Below the pieces are notes generated by a model that was not told the DNA's origin, searched no databases, and saw nothing but the letters and a program-made list of their open reading frames with translations. The position numbers were made by a program, and so were the translations under genes. A stretch of DNA of 64,000 nucleotides, from assembly GCF_029946515.1 (NCBI RefSeq), contig NZ_JARZHH010000020.1:62001-126000 (forward strand), given 5' to 3'. Source of the stretch: Polyangium sp. 6x1 (GTDB lineage Bacteria; Myxococcota_A; Polyangia; Polyangiales; Polyangiaceae). Below, one piece after another: positions 8,430 through 18,280 of this stretch. Each line of letters begins with the position of its first letter. Position 1 is the stretch's first letter.

Positions 8430-10019
8430 GTGCGTTTCGGAAAGCAGCTCGCGGCCGCCGCGCAGAAGAATCCACTCGGCGCAACCCTCACGATCGTCGC
8501 CCTGGCCGCGTCCCTCTACGTCGTCGCGTACCCCTTCACGGCCGCGCGTTACGCGCCGATGACGGACCTCCCGTTCCACGCCGCGCAGACCGGCGCGCTG
8601 CGGCACTTCTTCGATCCGAGCTACCACCTGCGCGAGCAGTTCGAGCTGCATCCGCTCGCCGTCCCGTACATGTCCTCGTACGTGATCGGCGCGCTCTTCA
8701 TGTTCCTCGTGCCCGCCCACGTCGCCGTGAAGATCGCGGCCGTGGCCATGCTCGCGCTCCTGCCCGCGGGCCTCGCCGTGCTCTTCCACGGCATGAAGAA
8801 GAGCCCGCTCCTCGGCCTCGCGGGCCTGCCCTTCGCCTGGAGCCACCTCACGCACTGGGGCTTTCTGAACTTCGTCGGCGCGCTCGGCCTGTTCGCGATG
8901 ACGATCGGCGTGACGCTGCTCCTGCTCGACGCGCCCTCGCGCCGCCGCCAGATCACGCTCTCCGCCGTCCTCGTCCTGCTCTTCTTCACGCACGTCTTCC
9001 GCTTCCCGTTCGCCATCGCGGGCGTCGTCGCCGCGGCCGTCGTGATGTACCCGGCCACGCGGCGCTTCCGGCCAATCCTCGCGCCCCTCGTCCCGCCGCT
9101 CCTGCTCTTCGCCGCATGGACGCGCGTCCGGCCCGCGGCCATCGGCGGGCCGATCGACCTCTCGCGCTTTGACCTCAAACGACTCGACGAGATCCGCCCG
9201 CTCCTCCTCGAAGGCGGCTTCAACGATGCGACCGAGGCGGCGGCGATCCTCACGAGCTACCGCGCCGTTGGCCTCGTCGCGCTCGTCTCCCTCCTCGCGC
9301 TCGCGCTCTCGGGCCGCACGACCGGCTGGAACCGCCGCGCCTGGTCCTTCGCCATCGGCAGCCACGTCCTCGCCCTCGGCTGCGCGGGCGCGTTCCTCCT
9401 GTCGTTCCTGATGCTGCCGATGCAGCAGGGCGTCTGGTGGTACGTCTACCCGCGCGAGGCCACGGCGCTCGCGTTCCTCGCGCTCGGCATCTTGCCCGAT
9501 CTGCCCCGCGCGCCCCTGCTGCGCGCCCCGCTCGTCCTCGCGCTCGCCCTCGCGCCGATCGGCCTCGCCCGCGCGGTGGCCACGAATTACCAGATCTTCG
9601 ACCGGGCGACCGAGGACTTCCACCGCATCACCGAGGACATCCCCCGGGGCCCGCGCCTCATGTATCTCGTCTTCGACCACGGGGGCTCGACCAAGAAAAA
9701 CACCCCCTTCATTCATTTGCCGGCCTATGTGCAGGCCGACAAGGGCGGCTGGCTCAGCTTCCATTTCGCCGTCTTCGGCGCCTCGCCGCTCGTCTACCGC
9801 GAACCGAGCGATCCCGCGGCGATCCTTCCGCCGCCCGTCCCCACGCGATGGGAATGGACGCCCCACAAATTCCGGCCTCTCCAGAATGGTACGTTTTTCG
9901 ATTGGTTCCTGGTCCGCAGCCGGACCTCGCCCGACGGCATGTTTCGCGAGGACGCCTCGATTGTCCCGGTGAATCACGTCGGCACGTGGTGGCTCTATCG
10001 ACGGAAAACGGGCTCGTGA
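8430..10019 (+). CDS. Polytopic membrane protein of unknown function
   Basis: This 529-aa protein has about ten predicted membrane helices through residue 390, followed by a soluble tail of about 130 residues. The first external loop has APMTDLPFHAAQTGALRHFF, an acidic/His arrangement reminiscent of GT-C glycosyltransferases, but I cannot assign a family. It is divergent from the glycosyltransferase-like gene at 6115-8373, and the shared layout (helices plus an exposed C-terminal domain) suggests a common pathway such as cell-surface glycan modification (inference). The start is GTG 8430 (MRFGKQLAAAAQK); the Shine-Dalgarno match is weak. Confidence 0.7.
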   Translation: MRFGKQLAAAAQKNPLGATLTIVALAASLYVVAYPFTAARYAPMTDLPFHAAQTGALRHFFDPSYHLREQFELHPLAVPYMSSYVIGALFMFLVPAHVAVKIAAVAMLALLPAGLAVLFHGMKKSPLLGLAGLPFAWSHLTHWGFLNFVGALGLFAMTIGVTLLLLDAPSRRRQITLSAVLVLLFFTHVFRFPFAIAGVVAAAVVMYPATRRFRPILAPLVPPLLLFAAWTRVRPAAIGGPIDLSRFDLKRLDEIRPLLLEGGFNDATEAAAILTSYRAVGLVALVSLLALALSGRTTGWNRRAWSFAIGSHVLALGCAGAFLLSFLMLPMQQGVWWYVYPREATALAFLALGILPDLPRAPLLRAPLVLALALAPIGLARAVATNYQIFDRATEDFHRITEDIPRGPRLMYLVFDHGGSTKKNTPFIHLPAYVQADKGGWLSFHFAVFGASPLVYREPSDPAAILPPPVPTRWEWTPHKFRPLQNGTFFDWFLVRSRTSPDGMFREDASIVPVNHVGTWWLYRRKTGS

Positions 10020-10091
10020 CCGCTCGATCGCTGTGAGCCCGCAGCCCTCGCTGCCTTGCGTCTCTGACGCCAGGGGCTAGGCTGCGCGATC

Positions 10092-11924
10092 ATGGCGGCC
10101 ATGATGCGAAGTGCCCCGAGGGATCGCGAGGCCCGACAGGAGCACGCGCCGGCGTCGGGAGCACGCGCCGATCTGACCAGGTTCCCGCCGGAAGAGTCGT
10201 CTCCCGAGCAAGGAATCTCCAGCGCGGAGCGGCTGCGCACGCTCATCGAGGCCTCGCCCGATCCGATCTTCATGAAAGACGGCGAGGGCCGCTGGCTCGA
10301 GGTCAATCGCGCCGGGCTCGAGGTATTCGGGCTCGAAGGCGTCGATTACCAGGGCAAGAGCGAGGCCGAGCTCTCCGCGTTCACGCCCTTTTATCGCGAA
10401 GCCTTGCTCGTCTGTCCGGATACCGACAGCGTCGCCTGGGACGCGGGCAAGCTCTCCCGCGTCGAGGAGAATGTCCCGCGGCCCGATGGGTCGATCCGGA
10501 CGTACGACGTCTACAAGGTCCCGCTCTTTTATCCGGACGGGCGGCGCCGCGGCCTCGTCGTGCTCGGCCGCGACATCACCGATCGGCGCCGCGCCGAGGA
10601 AGAACGCGATCGGCTGCTCGAAAAAGAACAAGCCGCGCGCGCGGCCGCCGAGCGCGCCGAGCGTCGCTCCGCATTCCTCGCCGAGACGACCCGCATCCTC
10701 TCGGGCACGCTCGATTACGAGGACACCGCGACCCGGCTCGCGCACCTCTGCGTCCCCTTCGCCGCCGATTGGTGCGCCGTGTGGACCGTCGACGGCCAGG
10801 GCGGCGTGCACCTCGGCGCCCTCGCCCACGTCGACCCGTCCCGCGAGGCCCTCGCGAGGCCCGGCCAGATCCGCGTCGAGCCCGACCTGCCCGGCGGCGT
10901 CTCCCACGTCGTCCGCTTCGGCCAGCCTTTGCTCTGCCCGTCGGTCCCCGACACCACCGACGCGCGCCTCGCCGCGCTCGGGACGCGCGATCCGGCCTGC
11001 GAGGAGCTCGTCCGCGCGCTCGGCCTCTGCTCGTACGTCGCCGTGCCCCTCATCGCGCGCGGCCGCACGCTCGGCGCGATCACGCTCGCGCGGATGCCCG
11101 GCTCCTCGCCGGCCTGCGCGGCCGACCTCACGCTCGCCGAGGACCTCGGCCACCACGCGGCGCTCGCGCTCGCGAATGCGCGCCTCTACGAGGAGTCGCA
11201 GGAGGCCATTCGCGCGCGCGACGAGTTCCTCTCGATCGCCTCGCACGAGCTGCGCACCCCATGCACCTCGCTCCGCCTCGGCATCGAGGCGCTGCTCCGG
11301 CATGCGCGCGCGGGCAAGCTCGATCGAATGCCCGCGCCGCTGATCGAGCGCCTGCTCGAGACGAGCGACCGGCAAAGCAAGCACCTCTTGCACCTCATCG
11401 ACCGGCTGCTCGACGTCTCACGGCTCGAAGCCGGCCACCTCGATCTCGAGCTCGAAGAGGTCGATCTCGCGGCCCTCACGCGCGAGGCGGCGAGCGAGCT
11501 GCGCGAAGAGACGACGCGCACGGGCGGCGCGCTCCTCGTCGAGGCGGAGCGCCCGGTGCGGGGCATGTGGGATCGGGCGAGGCTCCGCCAGGTCGTGACG
11601 AACCTCCTCGGCAATGCGCTCAAGTACGGCGCCGGCAAGCCCGTCCGCGTGCGGACCACGGGCGACGATACGCAGGCGTGGCTCTGCGTCGAGGATCGCG
11701 GCATCGGCATCCCGGAGGATCGACAGCCGCACATCTTCGATCGATTCGAGCGCGCGGTCTCGTCCCGCCATTACGGCGGGCTCGGCCTCGGCCTTTACAT
11801 CGTGCGCCAGATCGTCGAGGCCCACGGCGGCAGCATCGCGCTCGCGAGCCGCCCCGGCGAAGGATCGACGTTCACCGTCACGCTGCCGAAGACCCGCGCC
11901 GCCGTGGCCGCGCGGGCCTCCTGA
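10092..11924 (+). CDS. PAS-GAF sensor histidine kinase (soluble)
   Basis: This 610-aa protein has no membrane helix. A PAS domain (about 40-170, ASPDPIFMKDGEGRWLEVN) is joined by a coiled coil to a GAF domain (about 190-350). A HisKA domain follows with SHELRTP (phospho-acceptor His385), then a HATPase_c domain with N box NLLGNALKYG, G1 DRGIGIPED and G2 GGLGLGLY. It should autophosphorylate in response to a cytoplasmic ligand or redox signal and pass the phosphate to a separate response regulator, as it has no receiver. No regulator gene is adjacent. ATG 10092 is followed by further in-frame ATGs at codons 4 and 5, so the exact start is uncertain by a few residues. Confidence 0.88.
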   Translation: MAAMMRSAPRDREARQEHAPASGARADLTRFPPEESSPEQGISSAERLRTLIEASPDPIFMKDGEGRWLEVNRAGLEVFGLEGVDYQGKSEAELSAFTPFYREALLVCPDTDSVAWDAGKLSRVEENVPRPDGSIRTYDVYKVPLFYPDGRRRGLVVLGRDITDRRRAEEERDRLLEKEQAARAAAERAERRSAFLAETTRILSGTLDYEDTATRLAHLCVPFAADWCAVWTVDGQGGVHLGALAHVDPSREALARPGQIRVEPDLPGGVSHVVRFGQPLLCPSVPDTTDARLAALGTRDPACEELVRALGLCSYVAVPLIARGRTLGAITLARMPGSSPACAADLTLAEDLGHHAALALANARLYEESQEAIRARDEFLSIASHELRTPCTSLRLGIEALLRHARAGKLDRMPAPLIERLLETSDRQSKHLLHLIDRLLDVSRLEAGHLDLELEEVDLAALTREAASELREETTRTGGALLVEAERPVRGMWDRARLRQVVTNLLGNALKYGAGKPVRVRTTGDDTQAWLCVEDRGIGIPEDRQPHIFDRFERAVSSRHYGGLGLGLYIVRQIVEAHGGSIALASRPGEGSTFTVTLPKTRAAVAARAS

Positions 11925-12018
11925 TCACGACGCCGTTCTTTCCGAAAGAAAGTCGTCACGGACGGCCGCAGTTTTCTCATCTTGTCGTTTTCTCCCGGGG
12001 GCTGTACATCCTCCCGAA

Positions 12019-15000
12019 GTGCGGCTTTTGGTGGGTGACCTCGTCGGCGACCGGTTCGTGATCGAACGGGTCGCTGGCGCGGGAGGCATGGCCATGGTCT
12101 ACCGGGCCCTCGATCGGGCCACGGGCCTCCGGGTCGCGCTCAAGCTGGTGCACGACGAGGACGCCGAGGTGGCGCGCCGCTTCGACCACGAGGCGCAGAG
12201 CCTCGCCGATGTCCGCCACCCCCACGTGGTCCGGTACGTCGCGCACGGCTCGATGGACGAAGGCGGGCGCTGGCTCGCCATGGAATGGCTCGAAGGCGAG
12301 GACCTCGCGGCGCGGCTCCGCCGCGGGCGCCTGTCGATCGAGGACGCGATCACGCTCGGCGCGCGCGTCGCGCGGGCGCTCGACGTCGCCCACCAGCACG
12401 GGGTCATTCACCGCGACATCAAGCCGAGCAACTTGCTCTTGATCGGCTCCTCCGTGGAGGAGGTCCGATTGATCGATTTCGGCATTGCCCAGACCGGGAC
12501 CGCCTCGCGGCGCGTCACCGAGACCGGGACGGCGATCGGCACCCCGGGGTACATGGCGCCCGAGCAGGCGCGCGGCGATCGGCCCCGGGTCGACGGCCGC
12601 GCCGATCTGTTCTCGCTCGGCGCCGTGCTCTTCGAATGCGTGGCGGGCCGGCCCGCGTTCGAGGGCACGCACCTGATGGCGCTCCTCGCGAGGCTGCTCT
12701 TCGAGGAGGCGCCGCGCCTGCGTGATCTCCGGCCCGAGGCGCCCCGCGCGCTCGACGAGCTCGTCGCGAGCCTGCTCGCCAAGGACCCGGACGGGAGGCC
12801 GCGCGACGCGGGCGTCGTGGCGCGCGCCCTCGAATCGATGGACCTCGGCCGCGGCTCGATGCGCCCGCCGCCCGGCCGCGTGGATCTCGGGCACACCGAG
12901 CGGCGCCTCTTTTCCATCGTGGCGGCCCTGCCCCACGTGGACGAGGCAGGCCCGCGCGCCGAGACGGAAAAACACGCGAACGTCCCCGTGACGGCCATCG
13001 AGCAGGCCGTGCGCCCGTTCGGCGCGCACGCGTCGGCGCTCGCGAACGGCGCGCTCTTCGTCACCCTCTCCGGCGAGGGGAGCGCGAGCGATCTCGCGAT
13101 GCGCGCCGCGCGGGCGGCCCTCGCGCTCCGCCCCCTCTTGCCCCCGAGCGCGATCGCCCTCGTCACGGGCCTCGGCGAGGCCGACGGGAAGGCTCCGATC
13201 GGCGAGATCGCCGAGCGCGCCGTCGTGCTCTTGAACGACGGCGCGCGCCACGCGAGGGGCTCGGTGCTCATGGACGAGGTCACGGCGGCGCTGCTCGACG
13301 GCCGCTTCGCCGTGGCGCTGGCCTCGGGGGATTTCGTCCTCGAAGGCGAGCGCGAGGCCCCGGAGGAAGCGCGCACGCTGCTCGGGCGCGCGAGCCCGTA
13401 CGTCGGCCGCGACCGCGAGCTCCGGATGGTCGAGGAGCTCGTGCACGCGAGCTTCGACGAGAGCCACGCGCGGGCCGTGCTGGTCGTCGGCGCGGCGGGC
13501 ATGGGGAAATCACGCCTGCGCCGCGAGATCGAGGTGCGCGTGGCCGCCGCCTGGCCGGACGCCGTCGTCGAGATCGGCCGCGGCGACCTCCTCGGGCAAG
13601 GCTCGCCCTTCTCGGTCATCGCCGCGGCGTTGCAACGCACGGCCCGCATCACGTCCGGCGAGCCGTTCGCCGTGCGCCGCCAGAAGCTCGAAGACACGTT
13701 CGGCAAGCACCTCGCGCCCGATCGGCAAAGGCACGTCCTCGAATTCCTCGGCGAGATGGTGGGCATCCCCTACCCCGACGATCAGAGCCCCAAGCTCCGC
13801 GCGGCACGGCAAAGCGCGGCGCTCCTGGCCGATCGCATCCGCGAGGTCTACGTGGACCTCCTCGCGGCCGAGCTCTCCGCCCGCCCGCGCCTCCTCGTGC
13901 TCGAGGACCTGCAATGGGGGGACGCCGCCTCGATCAAGCTCGTCGACGCCGCGCTCCAGGCCCTTCCGCACCGCCCGTTCGTGGTGCTCGCGCTCGGCCG
14001 GCCCGAGGTGCGGCAGGTTTTTCCGCGGCTGTGGGAGCAGCGGGACGCGCAGGAGGTGCGCCTCGGCGCGCTGCCGGGCCGCGCGGCCGCCGAGCTCGTG
14101 CGGCATTACGTGGGCGACCGCATCTCGGCCGAGGAGATCGACCGCGTCGTCGCGCGCGCGGGCGGCAATGCGTTTTACCTGGAAGAGCTCGTGCGGGCCG
14201 TGGCCGAGGGCCGCGGCGGCGAGGTGCCCGAGACCGCGCTCGGCCTCGTCGAATCGCGCCTCGCCGCGCTCGTCCCCGAAGAGCGCCGCCTCTTGCGGGT
14301 CGCCAGCGTGTTTGGCGAGGCCTTCTGGCCGGACGCCCTCGCCGCGGTCACCGACGAGCCCGTCGAATCCGTCACCACCCTGCTCGCCTCCCTCGAAGCG
14401 CGCGAGCTCGCGTTCCGCCGAAAAGCGAGCCGTTTTTCCGGGCGCAACGAATACGCGTTCCGCCACGCGCTCATCCAGGAGGGATCGTATGCGACGTTGA
14501 CGGAGCGGGACCGCTCCCTGGCGCACGCGCGGGCCGGCGCGTGGCTGCTCGCGGCCGGCGAGAAGGACCCCAAGGTCCTCGCCGAGCATTTCGGCCGCGC
14601 CGGCGACGCGAGCCGTGCCATCGGGTATTACGTACGGGCGGCCGAGCAATCCCTCGCCGCGGGCGACAACGAGGCCGCGGTCTCGCTCGCCGACGCGGCG
14701 CTCGGCCTTGGCGCGACGGGCGCGGACGCGGCCGTGCTCCGGGCCATCCAGACCGACGCCTGGACCTGGAGCTGCCAGTACGTCCGGGCACACGAGGCAG
14801 CGCAGGTCGCGCTCTTTCTCGCCGAGCCTGGCAGCCCGAGCCATGCGCGCGCGCTCGGCGGCGTCATCAGCAACGGCCTCATGCTCCGCCGCTTCGACGT
14901 CATCGGCGAGGCCATGGCCGAGCTCCTCCGCGTCGAGCCCGCGCCCGAGGCGATCCCCGCGCTCGCCTGGGCCTTCGCGATGGCCGTGACCACCCTGCTC

Positions 15001-15888
15001 CTCACGGACCAGCGGGGCTTGGCCGAGCAGTACCTGCGGCGCATGGAGCACCTCACGATGGGCCCCGCGGCGGAAGATCCATCCGTGATGGCGTGGCTCG
15101 CCCACGCCCAGGGGCACTGGGCGCGCCACGTCGAGCAGGACCTCTGGGACGCGCTCGAGCTTCACCGCCTGAGCGCGAGCGGCTTCCGCGAGGCCGGAGA
15201 CCAGCGTTACGGGCCCTATGCCGAGGTGCACGTGGGCTCGCTCCTCCTCGCGCTCGGCGCGTTCGAGGAGGCGAGCGCCGTCGTCGAGCGCGCGCTCGCG
15301 GCGTCTCTCCCCGGGAGCCAGGCCGTGCTGCTGGGCCGATGCATGCTCTCGTGGATCGCGCTCGATCGGGGATCGGTCGCGGAGGGCCTTCGCCTCGGCG
15401 AGGCCGTGGCGAAGGAGGCCGAGGCGCTCGACGAAGGCTTGCTGAGCCTGCATGCGCGCCTCGCGATCCTCGAAGCGCGCGCCCGGGGCGGGGACTTGGA
15501 CGGCGTCGAGGCCGCGCTCGTGGAGATCGAGCCCGCGGTGAAGGGCATGCCCATCGCGGAGCTCTGGCACACGAGCGTGCTTGCCGCGGCGCGCCTCTCC
15601 GCAGGGAAGGCCGACGAGGCGCGAGGCCTCTGCGTGGAGGCGCTCGCGCGGAGCGAAGCGCGGGAGGGCATGGATCAACGCCGGCGCGCCTCGCTCGGCC
15701 TCGTGCTGGCCGAGGCGCTCGACGCGCTCGGCCGGCGCGACGAGGCCCGGGCGACGCTCCTCGGCATGAAACGAGACGTCGAGACGCGAGCCGCCAAGAT
15801 CGCCGATCCCGCGCTCCGCGCGAGTTATCTCGGACGCGTCTCCGTGCATGCCCGGATGTGGGCGTTGCTCGATTCCTTGGCCGGCTAG
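12019..15888 (+). CDS. Ser/Thr kinase - degenerate cyclase-like - ATPase - TPR protein
   Basis: This 1289-aa protein is a paralog of the genes at 56812 and 59247. Residues about 8-280 are a complete Ser/Thr kinase (Lys42, HRDIKPSN from His131, DFG from Asp153, APEQA). A domain of about 150 residues follows that has the outline of a class III nucleotide cyclase (AARAALALRPL, GEIAERAVVLL, VLMDEVTAALLDGRF) but no visible metal-binding aspartates. Next come a P-loop ATPase (GAAGMGKS, Lys497; LLVLEDLQWGD) and a long helical TPR-like region. A start at GTG 12019 is chosen because the paralogs begin at the same place relative to GDxVxxRF; GTG 12031 is also possible. The frame stays open upstream but lacks homology. 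Its stop interlocks with the convergent cytochrome gene. Confidence 0.88.
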   Translation: MRLLVGDLVGDRFVIERVAGAGGMAMVYRALDRATGLRVALKLVHDEDAEVARRFDHEAQSLADVRHPHVVRYVAHGSMDEGGRWLAMEWLEGEDLAARLRRGRLSIEDAITLGARVARALDVAHQHGVIHRDIKPSNLLLIGSSVEEVRLIDFGIAQTGTASRRVTETGTAIGTPGYMAPEQARGDRPRVDGRADLFSLGAVLFECVAGRPAFEGTHLMALLARLLFEEAPRLRDLRPEAPRALDELVASLLAKDPDGRPRDAGVVARALESMDLGRGSMRPPPGRVDLGHTERRLFSIVAALPHVDEAGPRAETEKHANVPVTAIEQAVRPFGAHASALANGALFVTLSGEGSASDLAMRAARAALALRPLLPPSAIALVTGLGEADGKAPIGEIAERAVVLLNDGARHARGSVLMDEVTAALLDGRFAVALASGDFVLEGEREAPEEARTLLGRASPYVGRDRELRMVEELVHASFDESHARAVLVVGAAGMGKSRLRREIEVRVAAAWPDAVVEIGRGDLLGQGSPFSVIAAALQRTARITSGEPFAVRRQKLEDTFGKHLAPDRQRHVLEFLGEMVGIPYPDDQSPKLRAARQSAALLADRIREVYVDLLAAELSARPRLLVLEDLQWGDAASIKLVDAALQALPHRPFVVLALGRPEVRQVFPRLWEQRDAQEVRLGALPGRAAAELVRHYVGDRISAEEIDRVVARAGGNAFYLEELVRAVAEGRGGEVPETALGLVESRLAALVPEERRLLRVASVFGEAFWPDALAAVTDEPVESVTTLLASLEARELAFRRKASRFSGRNEYAFRHALIQEGSYATLTERDRSLAHARAGAWLLAAGEKDPKVLAEHFGRAGDASRAIGYYVRAAEQSLAAGDNEAAVSLADAALGLGATGADAAVLRAIQTDAWTWSCQYVRAHEAAQVALFLAEPGSPSHARALGGVISNGLMLRRFDVIGEAMAELLRVEPAPEAIPALAWAFAMAVTTLLLTDQRGLAEQYLRRMEHLTMGPAAEDPSVMAWLAHAQGHWARHVEQDLWDALELHRLSASGFREAGDQRYGPYAEVHVGSLLLALGAFEEASAVVERALAASLPGSQAVLLGRCMLSWIALDRGSVAEGLRLGEAVAKEAEALDEGLLSLHARLAILEARARGGDLDGVEAALVEIEPAVKGMPIAELWHTSVLAAARLSAGKADEARGLCVEALARSEAREGMDQRRRASLGLVLAEALDALGRRDEARATLLGMKRDVETRAAKIADPALRASYLGRVSVHARMWALLDSLAG

Positions 15889-18098
15889 CGACGCATCCGG
15901 AGCGGATGCACGTGCACCGGGCTCCGCTCGAGCGCGCACCCGGGCACATCGCGGCTGCATTTCGCTTTCACCCGCGGGATCACGTCGGCGGGACGCACCT
16001 TCTGCCAGGCCGCCCATGCCGCCGCGACCTCGGCCTCGGGCGCCGATAGCGCCGACAGCGAGAGCGCCTGCACCCGCAGGAGATCGTGATCCCGCGGCTG
16101 CACCACGAGCCCACGCCGCGCCGCATCGAGCGCGCCCCGCGCATCGGCCGCGCTGCCCCGCGCGACGGCCAGCATCACCCACGCCGCGTCGTCGCCCGCC
16201 GCGCGCTCGGCCGCCGCGGCGAGCGGGGCCGCCGCCTTCTCGAACCGCCACACCTGCGAGAGCGCCTCGCCGCGCAGATACGGGATCGCCGGGTGATCCG
16301 GCGCGAGCGGCGCGAGTTTGTCGAGCCAACCCATTGCCTCGTCCACCCGCCCTTGCCGGCTCGCGAGCAATGCGAGCGCCGCCATCACGACCGCTTTGGG
16401 CCTCGCCTCGCCCGTGGCCTCCGCCTGGGCGAGCGCCGCGACCAGGCTCGGCCCGGCCTCGTCGCGCCGCTCCTGCAACGCCCCGATCATCCCGAGCCCG
16501 TGATCGTAAAGCCTTCGCCACGTCGGTTTGCCGGGCTTCTCCGGCTTCCGCCCGGCCGATCCCGGCCCGATCCAGCTCTCCGTCTCGGCCACCTTCGTCA
16601 CGGGCTCGGGCGTGCAGCCGTCGAGATCGAACCCCGCGGCGCGGAACGCCTTGCCGCGCAGGCTCTTCGACGCCTCGCACGACGCGTGGAACACCGGCAG
16701 GCTCCGCGTCCGATGCCGCAGCCGCGCGATCACGCGCAGCGGGAACGCGACGCCGGCCGGCGCTTCGAGCCCATATTCGACGACCTGCGCGCCCCGCGGC
16801 GGGATCGTGTGGTTGAAGACCGGCGCGCGAAACTGCTCCGTCTGCCGTTCGAGCCGCGGCTTGCCATCGTCGCCGACCTGCAGCGCGCGCAGCCGATGCG
16901 CCGTCGGATCGTCGCCCGTCGCCTCGTGTTCGAGGCCCGCCTCGGCCACGAGCGCGCCGTTCGCGTCCCGCACCTCGACCTCGACCCACGCGTCCGCCGC
17001 GTCCATCGTCCCGCCGGGGAACCTGTGCCCGACGCGCTCATTGCGCAGCGCCACGGCGATCACAACCCGCTCCCCTGCCGCCATCGGCGCCCCATCGGCG
17101 GGCAGCGTGCGGTGTCCATCCGCGCCGATCACGGCGGCGATATCGATCGAGACCGATCCTTCGAGGAACGCGCGCGTCTTCGCGAGCACGTCCGCATCCT
17201 TCCGGATCGCCGCGAGCCACGTATGCCCGCCGAGGAACGCGTGCGACGCGATTTTCCCCTCCTTCGCCGCGGGATCGCCTCGCTCGGCGCGCACGCGCGG
17301 CATGTGACAGCCCCGGCAATCCTGCTCGGCCACCTCCTCGTCGAGCGTGTGCACGCGCGAGCCTGCATAGACCGATTGTTGCCAGGGCGTCACGTCGTCC
17401 TGCCCGATGAGGTGATGCGCGTTTCCGGTCCCCTCGTTCAAAAAGGCCCGATGGCAGCTCGCGCAGAGCGCGGCCGTGCGAAGCGCGGGGCTCGTGGCGC
17501 GCGCCTTGTGCACGGCGATGCTCTTCGGATCCGACTGCGTCGGCATGGGGAACGGCTCGGCCGTGAGCGTATAACTCCCATTCCCGTCGATGCGCGCCTC
17601 CTCGATCCCGTGGCACGTCCGGCAGCCGATCCCGGCGTGCGCGCGTGTATCGGAGGGCTCGATCGCGCTGTCCATGGCGCCGTCGACGAGGAGCGAGATG
17701 TCGTGGCAGCCGCCGCAAAACTTGCTCTTCGGGTGGTCGACGTCGGCGCGGAATCGATCGACGGCGGCCCTGTACACGGGGTTGTTGAACGAGGCGAACG
17801 CATGCGCGCTGCCACGAAAGGCGGCGGCGACGTCGGCGTGGCAGCCCTCGCACTCGCTGCCATCCGCGAGCTCCTTGCCGCGGTGCTTGCCCTTCAAGAC
17901 GGTCTCGGCCGGGGCGAGCTCGAGCTTGGATTGAGGCAACGTGGCGAAGACGCGGTCGCGGGTGGGATCGTCCGAGGGGGCTGCGGTCTTCGGCGGAGGC
18001 TCGGGGGCGCCGCCGGAAGGAGCGCAGGAGGCGGCGAGGGCGACCGCTGTGACGAGGACGGTACCGAGGACGGCGCTCTGCCTGCGCATGGGATGCAT
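15885..18098 (-). CDS. Pentaheme cytochrome c lipoprotein with TPR-like tail
   Basis: This 737-aa exported protein has a signal sequence ending near Cys25 (ALAASC, an imperfect lipobox), so it is a probable lipoprotein. Five CXXCH sites bind covalent haem: Cys83 (CEGCH), Cys128 (CGGCH), Cys159 (CRTCH), Cys212 (CASCH) and Cys261 (CRGCH). Their spacing resembles the cytochrome c-554/multihaem nitrite-reductase-like group. A beta-rich middle region is followed by helical TPR-like repeats from about residue 570. It probably carries electrons in the periplasm; the partner is unknown. The ATG at 18098 (or codon 4, 18089) precedes the signal peptide. The frame continues to 18299 but would cross the divergent gene. 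The stop overlaps that of the gene ending at 15888. Confidence 0.85.
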   Translation of the reverse strand: MHPMRRQSAVLGTVLVTAVALAASCAPSGGAPEPPPKTAAPSDDPTRDRVFATLPQSKLELAPAETVLKGKHRGKELADGSECEGCHADVAAAFRGSAHAFASFNNPVYRAAVDRFRADVDHPKSKFCGGCHDISLLVDGAMDSAIEPSDTRAHAGIGCRTCHGIEEARIDGNGSYTLTAEPFPMPTQSDPKSIAVHKARATSPALRTAALCASCHRAFLNEGTGNAHHLIGQDDVTPWQQSVYAGSRVHTLDEEVAEQDCRGCHMPRVRAERGDPAAKEGKIASHAFLGGHTWLAAIRKDADVLAKTRAFLEGSVSIDIAAVIGADGHRTLPADGAPMAAGERVVIAVALRNERVGHRFPGGTMDAADAWVEVEVRDANGALVAEAGLEHEATGDDPTAHRLRALQVGDDGKPRLERQTEQFRAPVFNHTIPPRGAQVVEYGLEAPAGVAFPLRVIARLRHRTRSLPVFHASCEASKSLRGKAFRAAGFDLDGCTPEPVTKVAETESWIGPGSAGRKPEKPGKPTWRRLYDHGLGMIGALQERRDEAGPSLVAALAQAEATGEARPKAVVMAALALLASRQGRVDEAMGWLDKLAPLAPDHPAIPYLRGEALSQVWRFEKAAAPLAAAAERAAGDDAAWVMLAVARGSAADARGALDAARRGLVVQPRDHDLLRVQALSLSALSAPEAEVAAAWAAWQKVRPADVIPRVKAKCSRDVPGCALERSPVHVHPLRMRR

Positions 18099-18280
18099 GC
18101 TCGCCGAGATGGAGCGCGGGGGCAAGAGAGCCGAAGCGGCGGCGGCCTCGTTCTTGCGGCGCATGCGCGGGGCCATTTCGGCGTACGGAGATCGATACTT
18201 CAGGGCATCGTCGACGGCCGCTCGCCCTTCGCCACGAATCGGGATTGCGCGACACACCCACGATCGATTATGCTCCAGGA

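Noticed and set aside
11936-11950. Small hairpin TTCTTT/AAAGAA after the PAS-GAF kinase
   Set aside because: A 6-bp AT-rich stem is too weak to act as a terminator in this context.
11614-12018. Upstream extension of the kinase at 12019
   Set aside because: It overlaps the histidine kinase gene in another frame and has no similarity to the paralogs.
18245-18280. Sigma-70-like promoter (TTGCGC, 18 nt, TATGCT) before the lipoprotein at 18281
   Set aside because: Only three of six and four of six consensus bases match, and it would give an almost leaderless mRNA; too weak to list.
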